A stretch of 64,000 nt of DNA from Mesostigma viride (taxonomy: Eukaryota; Streptophyta; Mesostigmatophyceae; Mesostigmatales; Mesostigmataceae): positions 2,268,202-2,332,201 of the forward strand of contig RPFO01000027.1 of the NCBI GenBank assembly GCA_009746045.1. Reading direction: 5' to 3'. This document shows, in pieces, positions 1-26,596 of this stretch. The notes below the pieces were generated by a model, which was given only the letters and a program-made list of their open reading frames with translations, made no database searches and had not been told where the DNA came from. Position 1 is the first letter of the stretch, and each line of letters begins with the position of its first letter. The translations under genes were made by a program, and so were the position numbers.

Positions 1-346
1 ACAGTCGTTCTGCATGAATGATCTCACTCACCAGCGCGTACGGCACCCATTTATTTAGCACACAGTCGTTCTGCATGAGTGATCTCACTCACCAGCGCGT
101 GCGGCACCCATTTATTTAGCACACAGTCGTTTTGCATGAGTGATCTCACTCACCAGCGCGTGCGGCACCCATTTATTTAGCACACAGTCGTTCTGCATGA
201 GTGATCTCACTCACCAGCGCATACGGCACCCATTTATTCAACACACAGTCGTTCTGCATGAGTGATCTCACTCACCAGCGCGTACGGCACCCATTTATTT
301 AGCACACAGTCGTTCTGCATGAGTGATCTCACTCACCAGCGCGTAC
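1..346. repeat. 61-bp tandem repeat, about 5.7 copies
   Basis: Units start at 1, 62, 123, 184, 245 and 306 (period 61) and differ at only a few positions. Each unit contains TGAGTGA-tc-TCACTCA, a 7-bp inverted repeat, so every copy can form a small stem. The array runs off the left edge and stops abruptly near 346, where GC-rich sequence begins. No coding sense is seen. Confidence 0.95.
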
Positions 347-1061
347 CGCGGGCGTTGAAGGTGGCGATGACCAAGGGCGCGCGTTGACCGAAAAGGGGGG
401 CCCAGGCGGGGGTGGGGGCGGAGATGGAGCAGGGTGGTGATCGGGGGGTGGGGGTGGAAGTGGTGGGGTAGGGGGGGCGGGTTGGGGACTTATGCTTTCA
501 ATCACCGTTTCGATTCTTCCTGCCAACGCGTCGAGGTGACACCGACGGTTGGCTCGGGTGGCCAGGTAGAATGAGTCTGCGTCTGCACGCATAAGAAATG
601 CGTGCAGTCTGAGGAGGTTTCGGAGGCGGCCGCGCGAGGCGGGGCGAACCTGGCTCACTGCCGACCCGTAATTGCTCTCTCTCCGACAGCCCGAGGGCTG
701 CGAAGGCAAAGGGCCGGCGGGAAGGGGAGTTAGGCAGATCCCACTGCTAGAGCCGCGGAGCCGCGGGGCCGCGAGCGTCGTCATTGATAGGAGAGAAGGG
801 TTCGCAGCGCGGGCTCCGGCTCAGGTGCAAAGCGAACGAATTTATTAGGGGGACGGCCAAGCCTGGCAGCCATACCTGAGCTGAAGTTGCCCCGGCGGAT
901 CCCCACACGTGCTGGGGAGCAGGTGACCGTCGATGCCGGTGGCGATGGCGGTGACGGCGGGGGCCGAGCAGGGGGCTGGGGCGCTGGCACGGCGGTATCC
1001 ATGGGGGTCGCCGTCATTGGAGGAAGGTCCTGGCCGTTAATGCAGACGATGAAGACGCCAT
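347..1061. other. GC-rich stretch without a convincing gene
   Basis: This lies downstream of the decayed LINE ORF1 on the - strand. It has proline-rich open frames on - and G-rich runs on +, with no recognisable domain. It may be the region after ORF1 of the same LINE, but no endonuclease or RT motif is visible before the 61-bp array begins. Confidence 0.4.
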
Positions 1062-2265
1062 TAATTAAAGAGGCGGGCATAGATGCTGCACCGTAGTTGC
1101 GGGTTGGCCTGCTTGGCTGCCCGAGCCTCGTGGACCTCCGGCCGGTTCAGGGCGGCAGCCCGGGCCTCAAGCTGCTCCGGGGTACTGTATAGTCATCGTC
1201 GATGCTCAGTTGGGTATCGTGGAGGTTCCGGCGGGCCTTCTGCACCTGCAGTTTGTCCTCCTTGCGGTGGAATTCCACCAAGACAGGGGCGGTGGGGCCG
1301 CCGAGCCGTCGTGCCGTTTTGATGACGACACTTTGGGCCACGCCGAGCTTCCCCAGGAAGGGGTCGCCCCGGAGGTGCCCAGGCGTGCATCGTTGACGTT
1401 CAAGGGGACGCCACGTACCACAATACTGCATGAGCGAATGGGTTCGTGCATAGCATCCTGTGTGCTGGCCTTGACCGGGCTGTTTTGATTTCGTTGATGA
1501 GCTCCGTAGGGTTCTGAAGTGTGGCGGCATAGGTGGTCTTGGCAGGTCGAGTTATGGAGGCGGCAAGTTGTTGCTGGAGATGGTGGAGGAGCTGCTGCTG
1601 CTGCTGCTGCAGTCCTGCTGCAATGTGGTTGATGGCGGAGTGGATGGAGGTGTCGGCGTGTGAGGAATGGGCGTGGTGGGTGGCGAGGTGGTTGTGGACA
1701 GGGTTGAGGGCAGCGTTGAGGAGGGAGGGGAGGTGATCGAAGCAGGTATTGACGACTTGCTTGGCGGTGATGCCGATGGCGGCAGCAACAGTGGGGTCGG
1801 CTCCCAGGTCCAGAGAGGCCATGACAAAGCGCTCAAGGGCGCTGTCGGAAAGACGGGAGCACGTCCACCAGACTGCGAGGCAGAGGTCGGTGTCGTCGGT
1901 GTTGTCGTGGAGAAAGTCCGACAGGTGGGTAACCTGTTGGTTGCAGTCCCGGATCTCGCACTTTTTCTCGGCATGCAGCCAGGTGCAGGATGGTGAGGGC
2001 GGCAGCTCGGGACAGGCGCATGATGGCGTTAAGGCCTGGCCATTTGCCAGGTAAAAATGCGGCAGCTTCCTCGGCAGAAAAGGCCTCCTCGCGGGTATCC
2101 ATGGCAGGGTCGCTGTTCGGCAGAGCGGTGGAGTGGAGCGGCTGGATGCTGACAGTGGCGTCCGGCATAGCGTGCGAGGGTGTTTCCAATGACGCCATGG
2201 CTTCATCAGCGAGTTGGTGCAGGGCCGCGGACGCTTGTGATTGCTGGGATGAGTCGTATTCCGCC
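1062..2265 (-). pseudogene. LINE ORF1-like (gag-like) remnant
   Basis: Read on the - strand from an ATG near 2265 (MAEYDSSQQSQ...) to a TAA near 1062. The order is an S/T/P-rich start, a helical middle (ALERFVMASLDLGAD..., then a glutamine tract coded by CAG near 1590-1610), an RRM-like block (VVRGVPLNVNDARL...FLGKLGVAQSVVIKT...APVLVEFHRKEDK) and an arginine/alanine-rich tail. This resembles ORF1 proteins of plant and algal LINEs. Frames change near 1985, near 1450 and near 1180, so the copy is broken. ORF2 would lie to the left and is not present before the 61-bp array. The assignment rests on overall pattern, not on a signature residue. Confidence 0.6.
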
Positions 2266-2429
2266 ATATCGAGCTGAATAACAGCGATATTTGCTGGGCA
2301 GGGCGGTGCCGGTATCTTCGGAAATATTGAGCGATAGCTGTAGAAAATTATACCAGCGTGTTTGTCTTCAAAAGACGAGTCTAATGCAACCAACGTGATG
2401 AAATTTCATGGCCGGAGTCAAAAGTTATG

Positions 2430-2952
2430 AGCATTCTCGTATATTCGCTGATTTGCCCTATGTTTCCCACATTATTAGGCACAGGCGCCTGGGCCTAGCC
2501 GGGCACCTGGCCCGCACAAATCAGGTAGATACATCAGATAGACTAGCTGGCACCAAGCCCGCCCAGCCTGGGCGATATGTCCTCACCTGGCGTGCCCCCG
2601 GCCGCGCGCGGCAGGGCCGCCACCCGTGGACTTTTCGTGATAGACTCGGCATGGACATGTGCTACACTAGACCTGACGGGCTCACCCCCGGGCAGCCTCC
2701 TGGTTTGTCTGTAATATGGAGGCAGATGGTGCGCAAGGATAGATGGCAAGTAGTGATGAAGGAGACCACCCCCAAGTCTGTGGGGGCTCCGCGTGTGACC
2801 AAGTATGGCATTCATAGCGATTCGGGCCGCGGTGCCCACACCCCTGTAACTAGGACCTAGATAGCTTATACCATCCATTCCATCCCATGTTCCGCTCCCA
2901 CTGAGGGCTTATGCTCACGTGACGCAGTCACGTGTCTATTAATTAATTAATT
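2430..2952 (+). mobile_element. LINE family A, 5'-truncated copy 1
   Basis: This is only the 3' end of a LINE. It encodes the C-terminal part of ORF2 (DLPYVSHIIRHRRLGLAGHLA..., then a W-rich tail), followed by a 3' UTR ending in cacgtgacgcagtcacgtg and a (TTAA)n tail. It is nearly identical to the same region of the copy at 3592-4632 (about 2447 matches about 4123 onward), so the insertion is recent. Confidence 0.88.
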
Positions 2953-3440
2953 AGGCACAGGCGCCTGGGCCTAGCCGGGCACCTGGCCCGCACAGATCAG
3001 GTTTGTAGTAGACACATCAGATAGACTAGCTGGCACCAAGCCCGCCCAGCCTGGGCGTGATGTCCTCACCTGGCGTGCCCCAGGCCGCGCGCGGCAGGGC
3101 CGCCATCCGTGGACTTTTGGTGATAGACTCGGCATGGACATGTGCTACCCTAGACGTGACGGGCTCACACCCGCGCAGCCTCCTGGTTTGTCTGTAATAT
3201 GGAGGCAGATGGTACGCAAGGATAGATCATTGGCAAGTAGTGATGAAGGAGACCACCCCCAAGTCTGTGGGGGCTCCGCGTGTGACCGCGTATGGCATTC
3301 ATAGCAATTCGAGCCGTGGTGCCCACACCCCTGTAACTAGGACCTAGATAGCTTACACCACCCATTCCATCCCATGTTCCCCTCCCACTGAGGACTTATG
3401 CTCACGTGACGCAGTCACGTGTCTATTAATGAATAAATCC
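2953..3440 (+). mobile_element. LINE family A, 5'-truncated copy 2
   Basis: The copy starts at ttaggcacaggcgcctgggc directly after the (TTAA)n tail of copy 1. It has small insertions relative to the other copies (about 10 bp near 3002, 3 bp near 3229) that break the reading frame. It ends with the same cacgtgacgcagtcacgtg 3' terminus. A further scrap of the 3' UTR follows at about 3440-3515. Confidence 0.85.
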
Positions 3441-3591
3441 ATTCCATCCCATGTTCCCCTCCCACTGAGGACTTATGCCCACGTTACGATGTCATGTGTC
3501 GGCTATTAATTAATTAATGAGCACATGCACTGGCTACTACCGGGTTAGTTATTACCATTTACCAATCACATTAATTAATTAATAATATAGT

Positions 3592-4632
3592 AGTACGTAT
3601 CTGTTGCTAGCTAATTTACTAGCTGACCTCATTTATGCCGACGACATCACGCTCATCGAGAAGCCGGAGTCTGCCCAACTTTGGCTGGACTGCCTGGCGC
3701 TCGAGGCTCGGGCGGTTGGTCTAGAAATCAGCCCCAAAACGGAGGCCCTGGCCCTCGGCATGGCAGGGCCCCCACCCACACTCCGCCTCTTAGACGATGC
3801 CGAGGTCAACTACCCTCCTTCAGGCCGCTTCAAGCTGCTCGGCAGTTGGCTTCCCGACTGCGAGGACGACATGACGACACGGATCGGCATGGCGTGGGCG
3901 CACCTCCATGACCACCGCCGCTGGTGGAGCAACCCCCCCCTACCCCGGATCGTCAAGCGTGACCTCTTCAAGGTCGTCATTCTGACGATCCTGACCTACG
4001 GCGCCGAGACGTGGACACTGACGCAGGAGCTGGAGCAACGACTCGACGGCGCCGTCACCAAGATGCTGCGCAAGGCCCTTAACATCCCCTTTGGTTTGCA
4101 CATTAGTAATGAGGATTTGTACGCTGATTTGCCCTATGTTTCCCACATTATTAGGCACAGGCGCCTGGGCCTAGCCGGGCACCTGGCCCGCACAGATCAG
4201 GTAGATACCTCAGATAGACTAGCTGGCACCAAGCCCGCCCAGCCTGGGCGATATGTCCTCACCTGGCGTGCCCCCGGCCGAGCGCGGCAGGGCCGCCACC
4301 CGTGGACTTTTGGTGATAGACTCGGCATGGACATGTGCTACAGTAGACCTGACGGGCTCACCCCCGGGCAGCCTCCTGGTTTGTCTGTAATATGGAGGCA
4401 GATGGTGCGTAAGGATAGATGGCAAGTAGTGATGAAGGAGACCACCCCCAAGCCTGTGGGGGCTCCGCGTGTGACCAAGTATGGCATTCATAGCGATTCG
4501 GGCCGCGGTGCCCACACCCCTGTAACTAGGACCTGGATAGCTTATACCATCCATTCCATCCCATGTTCCCCTCCCACTGAGGACTCATGCTCACGTGACG
4601 CAGTCACGTGTCTATTAATTAATTAATTAATC
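3592..4632 (+). mobile_element. LINE family A copy 3 with intact ORF2 3' part
   Basis: One open frame from 3604 to a stop at 4626 (about 340 residues) encodes the catalytic core onward of a non-LTR reverse transcriptase. LIYADDITLIEKPE contains the YADD active-site motif. It is followed by the thumb-like block (LLGSWLPDCEDDMTTRIGMAW), the YGAETWTL motif typical of these elements, and the C-terminal RRLGLAGHLART region. The 5' part of ORF2 (endonuclease, fingers) is missing. The copy ends in cacgtgacgcagtcacgtg plus (TTAA)n at about 4611-4632. It is probably a dead 5'-truncated insertion whose frame has not yet decayed. Confidence 0.92.
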
Positions 4633-4639
4633 TGTTGCT

Positions 4640-6295
4640 AGTAGATACATGTGGCGATTAGTTGAAGTGCTACAAAGTACGTACGGCTACTACGGTGCAA
4701 AGTACCCGATACCGGTATACCCGATGGTACCCGGTACCGATACCGAGAAGCGTTGGCCAACACCCGGCCGGTACCGGTACCGATACCCGAGGTCAGTACC
4801 GATACTGATACAGGTAGGGCTTGACCTGGTACCCGACCCAACCCTACCAGCAACTGTATCCTGTTGTTTCATCAGGTCATCCAAGCTCAGCACCTGACCT
4901 TGCGAACTCTGTTCGGCACCTTAATTTATTTTCCAAACCAAGTGCTACCAACACACTTGTAAATGCTATAAAATCCAGATAGAACATCCCGACCCCCACC
5001 TTGTGGCGCGTGAGGATTATGTCCGTTCACGATTGCCCGCATCACTTCAAGACTCATAGAGTCGTAATTAACTAGGATGACTACCTCCAGCCCCTCTGGT
5101 AGCAAATGGGAGCAAGAAATTCCTTTCACTTTCATTTCTCCTGGAATGGGGCAGTTTTAGCCCATCAGTCCCTGAACATGTAGGAGGTTTGAGGTGCAAG
5201 GAAGATGATGGGGTCCAAGCACAGGCTTGTTTGGCCGGTTTACAATAGCTCACTTGCATGCCAAGCTAGAGTCCCGTCGACAAAAAGCTGATGAAATATA
5301 TATATCAAGGAGACAACCAGCGCAATATATATTAACATGCCGTTCGGCGTTAGAGATAAGGGAGTTCACACATGCACACGTTGAGTTATGAAGGCCACTT
5401 CTCCCATGTCAACAATGTTTTCATCAGCCGAACAAAAAGATCCCAGCATATCAAGAAGACATATATCTTTCTCACCTTGTCAAATCTAGAATCCAACCAT
5501 CTCAACCCAGCTCGCCCATTTTAGTATCCGGAAACTGGTTTTGCTCTGGAGTTGACGAGCTTGTCATGAATTAGCCCCTAATAATTACCCTAGATCATTG
5601 TATTGATATCATGTGACTCTATGCACAGAAATTCTATGAAAAGCACAGTGCTTATTTGTCATGTGCAACTGGCATGTTGGCTCGTTTGTAAGCTTACACA
5701 CACACACACACACTCTAAAATTCCGCATCAAGCAGGCACGAGAGTGGCTTGGGATTAGCTTTCGGCACGACGATATGTAGAATGCCACCAAATGTGACCT
5801 GCGCTGTTGCATGCTTGGCCATGACGCGGCCGGGAAGCCGCAGCTCCTGCACGATGCAGCCGTGGCAGAGAACTAGTGAGATAGTCAGGATGAAAGCACA
5901 GTTGTGTGTGATTTTCACAGACGTGTGTGTGATGTGTGCCCATAACGTGACCACCACCATTGTGCTTTGCTGTGCACACATAACCAATGGGATTAGTATG
6001 ATAAGTGAGCCAACTATTCCTGGATGGGAGAGATGCATGTAAGCGTAGTGTTAGTCTTACGAATTACGACAAAAGCCACCAGTTCAAGTGAGATCCACAA
6101 AACAGCACGCCCGCATGCCCTGAGACATGGTATTAGGATAACGTCAGTTGACGCTGCGTCTGCGTAAGGCAGAAATCTGTGCAAAATTATTCAAAAAATG
6201 GTTTTAAAAATTCCTTCAAACGACAACAACAAGACTAAGAAGGTATACAGCCACATGGGCCAGCATCCAATACTCAGCATCCACAACAAATTAAT
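4640..6295. other. Intergenic region, no gene recognised
   Basis: 4690-4850 is dense in ggtaccggtaccgatacc-type words, a set of overlapping GGTACC palindromes on both strands. A copy of a dispersed motif (tatcaaggagacaaccagcg) sits at about 5304. A short (AC)n lies at 5697-5712. Open frames on both strands are short and lack domain-like sequence. Confidence 0.6.
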
Positions 6296-6523
6296 TAATG
6301 ACTCAATTAATGTAACTCGTGCTCCCAATGGGGAGTCACGGGGCATTAACCCCGATGGATGGATGGATGGATGGATGGATGGATGGATGGATGGATGGAT
6401 GGATGGATGGATGGATGGATGGATGGATGGATGGATGGATGGATGGATGGATGGATGGATGGATGGATGGATGGATGGATGGATGGATGGATGGATGGAT
6501 GGATGGATGGATGGATGGATGGA

Positions 6524-6598
<75 letters not shown>

Positions 6599-6700
6599 AT
6601 GGATGGATGGATGGATGGATGGATGGATGGATGGATGGATGGATGGATGGATGGATGGATGGGTACTCGCAATCCTACCGGTCTAAGCTATCCACAACAA
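6296..6700 (-). repeat. Compound (GGAT)n(GGCT)n(GGAT)n array inside a LINE 3' end
   Basis: About 42 GGAT units (6355-6524), about 18 GGCT units (6525-6596) and about 16 GGAT units (6597-6662). The left flank (actcgtgctcc...ggggagtcac...cattaaccccgatgg) and right flank (cctaccggtctaa) match the two sides of the short GGAT run in the LINE 3' end at 43,230-43,325. The array is therefore an expansion inside a LINE family C 3' UTR lying on the - strand. Tetranucleotide arrays of this kind give open frames (WMDG repeats) that are not genes. Confidence 0.9.
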
Positions 6701-6770
6701 AACACATAGTTACAGCTTGGTGAGTAAGTACTTGCGTGCCATGCACAGAGGCACGCCCTGGAGTACTACG

Positions 6771-9700
6771 CTATCTCATCATAATATAATTACACACAAG
6801 AGTTCCAGCTTCGTGAGCTACGCTGACCTTGAGGAAGGAGGACTTGAGCCCAAAGGGGTCCGGTGTCTCGGGCGCGCCATGCACCAGCAGCTGCCCGGCA
6901 TCACTCGACTGGATGAACACCTGAGGCAGGGTCGGCACATTATTGCAGCCGCGCAATGCACGTAGCACACAAGTAAGGGAAAGAAAAAGAAATGCCTGGG
7001 TATGGGCGAGAAGGGAGCCAACGCGATGGCTACTGAAGCACGCGGTAGAAAACCAAGAAGAGAAATATGTTCACTATACCTAGTTACGTAGTGCTGCACA
7101 TGGCAGCAGCAGTTTCTTTACGCTCAAAACTATGAGGAAAACGCCGCCTCCCTAAAAGTTCATATTCCATACGTCTAGTACCCAGCATACCCACCTCCGA
7201 GGGCTGGTAGCCAGGGACCGCCATCGAGATCTCGTACGCGCCCCCCCGGTCCATGACCGCGCACTTGGCCCACTTGGGCCGCTGGCCCAGCTCCGTGGCA
7301 TCCACCAGGGTGACGCAGGGACCGCCTGCACTGCCGCCGCAACCGCCGCCCATGAGGCACACGGTCTTGCTGCCCGCCTCGCGCACCGTGGGCATCATCA
7401 TGAGCGGGCTGGTGCTCGCGGGCGGGTCGCAGCTGGACCGCAGCTCGTCCACGACCATGAGGCTGGAGCTGCCCTCCATGATCGCGCCACCGACGCCGCC
7501 AATGTGACCCGCGTCGCCAGGGGCGGACGCGCCGAAGCTGCCCTCAGCGAAGCTGTCCGTGTTGCCGCCCATCCACGACTGGTTGGGCTTGGCCTCCTTG
7601 CCACCCCTTCCAGTGCGCGCGTGGCCCTTCCAGGCCATCGTGCGCAGGTCACTTTGGCCCTTGCCGCACCGCTCCATCTTGGCCCCGCCTTTCTTACCCT
7701 CGCCAGGAGCCTTGTGCCATACCGCCGTGTGATGCGGTCGGCGCAGCCCTTCTTCCTCCTCGTAATCCTGGTCGTCGTCACTGCTGTCATTGTCTTCTTC
7801 TTCCTCCTCCTCCTCCTCCTCCTCCTCCTCCTCCTCCTCCTCCTCCTCCTCCTCCTCCTCCTCCCCATCCTCCTCGTCATCAGCCTCCGGATCCTCCGGC
7901 TTCCCCAGCGCCACCTCGTCTTCAGAAAAGATGCCGTCCATGGGGTAGCCCTCGCTGAAGAAGTCCTCATCCGCCAGGTTGTCCAGGAGGTGGTGCGTGG
8001 CACCCTCCGTCGGCACTGCGTCGCTACCCTGCAAGGGGAAGAGGTCATGGGATGGTGGGATCGTAATGGACACATGGACACAGGCGCCATGGCATTAATG
8101 GCATGAGACTTGAGAGGTACTAGCTCAGAAAGTACGGGCGAAGGTGGCCAGTTCCCCTAAAAGCTATGCCCAGCCTGCCATAATCCATGCAGCCTGAATG
8201 GAACACCTGTGACAGTATGCCAAACCACGTTCAGATGATATGTGAAACTGTGACAAGCGAACCGACATGCACTGTTCCTTGGTTTGCGTGACGTTAAAGG
8301 AAAAAATCCATAGAAAAGTAACTCATTCGGGCTTCTCAGGAATTCAATATGGCATGTTGCTGGGTTGGTCAACTGTCTAACCCTGCAAACATGAAAGACA
8401 TTCATGAAATGCATGGAGATACTGGCGCTAGTGACGATGTGCGCATGCCACCGTACCTGTGCCTGCCCACACGACTGCGAGGCGGTCGGCCCCCCCTTGC
8501 ACCCGCTCCGTCGCGCGTGTTCGAACAGCCACTTAACCTCGCGAAGGTTCACCACCTCACGCCCGCCTCCGTCGTACTCCACCTGGCCAAAGATGCAGTA
8601 CAAAACAGGGGACAGATTGGTATGTTGCCATCAAGAATGCGTTGGCACACTTGCCAAATAGAAGGTGACAATGTGGCGTTGCATTGGGAAGCCGTAGGGT
8701 GCTGAGGAAAAATACATGAATATAATTGAAGACTAGCTGAGTTGTCTGCTGCTGAGCAAAACAGTAGCGCTGCTAAGTACCCGGCCAGTTACTGCGCGAA
8801 ATGTAACACGGCAGAGATTACGGCATCCAATAATAACATATTTAGCGCTCTCTCCCCGTTTGCCATATGCATACCTGTATGAAAACTGGCATAACAAGCA
8901 CATGTGAGTTTCCGCTATGGTGAAGCAAGGTGCTTGGCCTGGCTGTGCCGACCCTCGTTCTTATTCAGCACATTTTCTCCACAAGTTCACCCACCTCGTG
9001 CAGCAGAGTCTTCTCGTCGAAGCTGACGATAGTGCATGGGTAGTAGGTGCGGTCGGCCACCCACATGACCAACAGACGCTTGCCAGGTGTCAGCGTGCGG
9101 AAGCGCGGCCCAGTTCCGGGTGGACGTCCCTTCTTGGTCGACTGCTTGGGTGCGTTAGGGCCGCTGGAGGCCGCGAAGCACGGCGGACTGTTGACAGCGG
9201 TCTTCTGCTTCTTCACCGGCACAAAGGGCTTCTTCTTCAGGGACTTGCCAGGTGGCGGCATGGGCCTCTTGTTGCCAGTCAAGCTGCCAGCGACCCACAC
9301 ATGCGCCTCGGGCTGCAAGGTGGAGCGCGGGGGAATAGCCACAGCATGCAAACGCTGTCATTGCCTAGACAACTGGTGTTTGTTTGGGCGATCATAGCAC
9401 AATGGCAGGATCAGGAAGGCGTCCGGTGTAGTCATAGTGCGTCATGAAGTTAAGACGAAATAATAAAATGCATGACTGCATTACTTGATGCAAAGAGCTT
9501 TTGAGAAACTTGCATACCATCAGAGCTCCCATGGTGTAGATCCCTGTGGTGCCCGTGGCTGGCTCCTTCAGCACGCAGGATGACAGGCAGGGCGACACAT
9601 TCTGGGACTGCAGAACCAGCGCGGCATCTGACGCTGCATGTTTGGATAAGGACAGCAGGCTTTCCCAACGCAGCAGGTACTGCCCAAGGGGTGAGACAAG

Positions 9701-10528
9701 AAGACAGGACAAGCATGTGATCGGTTATGGCCAGATTATGAGTTGCCGCAACGAAGCAAGCAGGCAGTGCCAGGACCATAACTAGCAACTTACTAGGGTA
9801 GCACCAAATTTGGCTACATGGACCTGTCTATGCCGAGAAACTGTTCATACGTGAGCATGACTAGCATATGAGAACGACAATCGCACCATTGCAAGAGATC
9901 TGGCTTACAGCAGAAACACGGCATAAAACGGGATCGGCCTTTGTGCAAGTCACAGTAACTTAAGTCCAACTAAAGAAGTTCCAAGGGCCAACAGAGGCGT
10001 AAATAGCAAGCATTATAATTGCATCTAGGAACAAAGCTTACGATTAATTGAAAGCAAATGCCTCAAGTAGAGCACTGTTAGCATACCTTTTCGTACTTCT
10101 TCCGAAAAATAAAAGAGGCATTATTGATAGGCGGCTTAGCGTTGGGAAGAAAATAATCTGATACTATCGTGTTCCAATCGTTTACTTCCGACACACGCTG
10201 GAAACCTCCTCGCCGCTGAACCACCGTCAATGCCCTGCAAGGCAGAAGATCGGTCGAGAACGAAGAACGAGGTCTAGGGGATTGGCAAATTGCAAAAGAA
10301 AAGCCTGCATTCATCGCAATGCGTGCAATCGATTAAAATTTAGGAGAACGGAAGCAGATGAGCCAATTGCGCTTACTTTGCACAGTCGAGAGGTGCACCA
10401 AGGAAGTAAGGAGGCTCCAATCCGGCGTTGAGCCGCCTGATGGTCGTATTAACATCCTCAAGTGTCCGTTCGGAGTCCTGGGAAGCGTTCGCCAGGCGTT
10501 GGATCTCCCGATCAGGTTCGGCAGACAT
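6771..10528 (-). CDS. ARID / Tudor-like / HSP20-like chromatin protein, 7 exons
   Basis: Exons on the - strand: 10528-10377, 10234-10087, 9679-9518, 9354-8995, 8582-8457, 8028-7195 and 6920-6771. All junctions are GT-AG with matching phase, giving 643 residues. The ARID DNA-binding domain spans about residues 34-107 (VVQRRGGFQRVSEVNDW..., FRKKYEKYLLRWE). A K/P-rich linker follows, then a Tudor-like fold at about 250-290 (GKRLLVMWVADRTYYPC..., VEYDGGGREVVNLREVKW) split by an intron. A glutamate run lies at about 370-394, and a C-terminal HSP20/alpha-crystallin-like segment starts at about 565 (YEISMAVPGYQPSEV|FIQSSDAGQLLVHG). Plant ARID proteins with an HSP20-like C-terminus are known. The Tudor-like block between them is less usual. 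The likely role is AT-rich DNA binding and histone-mark reading in a nuclear chromatin complex. The start ATG at 10528 is the first in frame. The gene is head-to-head with the OCRL-like gene. Confidence 0.87.
7795..7866. repeat. (TCC)n trinucleotide run coding poly-glutamate
   Basis: About 24 near-perfect TCC units on + (GGA/GAG on -), inside exon 6 of the ARID-type gene. They are read as an uninterrupted Glu tract in an acidic region that also holds DDEEDGEE and DNDSSDDDQD. The run is length-variable by nature. Confidence 0.95.
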
Positions 10529-11597
10529 GTTCTAGCTGTGACGTATCCTCAGAAAACGGTGGCGACAACCAAAAGCAGGAAGGCCCAAATAATTCACGAG
10601 TCCGGGAACGGCACAGCCGACGGGAAGGGCAACGCTCGGGGCAGCTTGGATAACTAAGCTTGCTTTTGCTGCTCGCGCGGCCTTGCCCTCCGTCAGCACC
10701 GTGTCCCGGCTCGCTTGGTCAGGATGCTCTGGCTAGCTCGCAATTGCATCACAAAAGCGTTCGCAAAATAGGTCGCAAGAGTCGGCAGTTGGTCCTGCGT
10801 GAATCGTCGCTCCCCGATTTGCTTGAGCCGAACCTTATCATCAAGTCGGCTGACCTGGACTGCCGACACGGGAGCAGCAGGAGCAGCAACGTCAACCTCT
10901 GAATTGCCCGGGCTTTTCAAGAATCGGTCGCTCATCAACAGACCACTTCGCTACTGTCAAAAATGACCATGGTAGACTCGGTTCAGCCTTTGGATGCCTC
11001 CATGGCGGAAAATATCTGACGGCTGATATACTACTCTACGATCCCATGTTCCTTAGCTTCCGTGCGAGCCGACCGTACCGCGCCTACTTGGATCGCACTG
11101 GCGCGCTAGAGAATCTTCCCTCGTTAGCAGTGCGATGGTGGACATCAGTCATCAATTTGGCTTCAGGCTTGGGAAGTAAAATAACGGGGCGTGCCTCGTC
11201 ACTCGTGCACGTTTTTGCCATCGTCATCCAGAGTTTTCGCGACAGACATTACCTGGATAACCGATAACCACGGCTTATTACCGTCGTTATGTCATAAGGC
11301 AATACAAGCAATTCTCATATTCGCAATTTTTCGGTTAGCCAGCTGTGTAGGGACTTGATTAAACACGCCAGACTTCGAGTCTTCAGATATTTGCACCTGG
11401 TGCCTGATCCAAGGCTTGTCCTCAAACCCCCTCACCCCTATCTGCTAAACACAGTGTGCCAGGACGCCGGGAGAATTCGCTTTCCCTGGCTTTGAGATCA
11501 GACGAAATTGCTTCGTTGGCAAGCTTAGGCTGCTTGCTCGCAATGATTTTTTGTGTAAGTTAGAGGAAATAGAGAATCTCGGGCGTGCTCACCAGCG
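10529..11597. promoter_or_regulatory. Divergent intergenic region between ARID and OCRL-like genes
   Basis: 1069 bp separates the two start codons, transcribed outward in both directions, so both promoters and 5' UTRs should lie here. I see no strong TATA box or repeated operator-like motif. Short open frames on both strands are not domain-like. An upstream non-coding exon for either gene cannot be excluded. Confidence 0.55.

Positions 11598-26596
<14,999 letters not shown>

Noticed and set aside
6359-6723. Long open frames of WMDG/WLAG repeats and HPSI repeats on -
   Set aside because: A 4-bp repeat is open in all frames and gives the same peptide. There is no codon bias, start context or flanking coding sequence.
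7504-8106. + strand open frame with poly-Leu
   Set aside because: Antisense shadow of the poly-Glu exon of the ARID-type gene.
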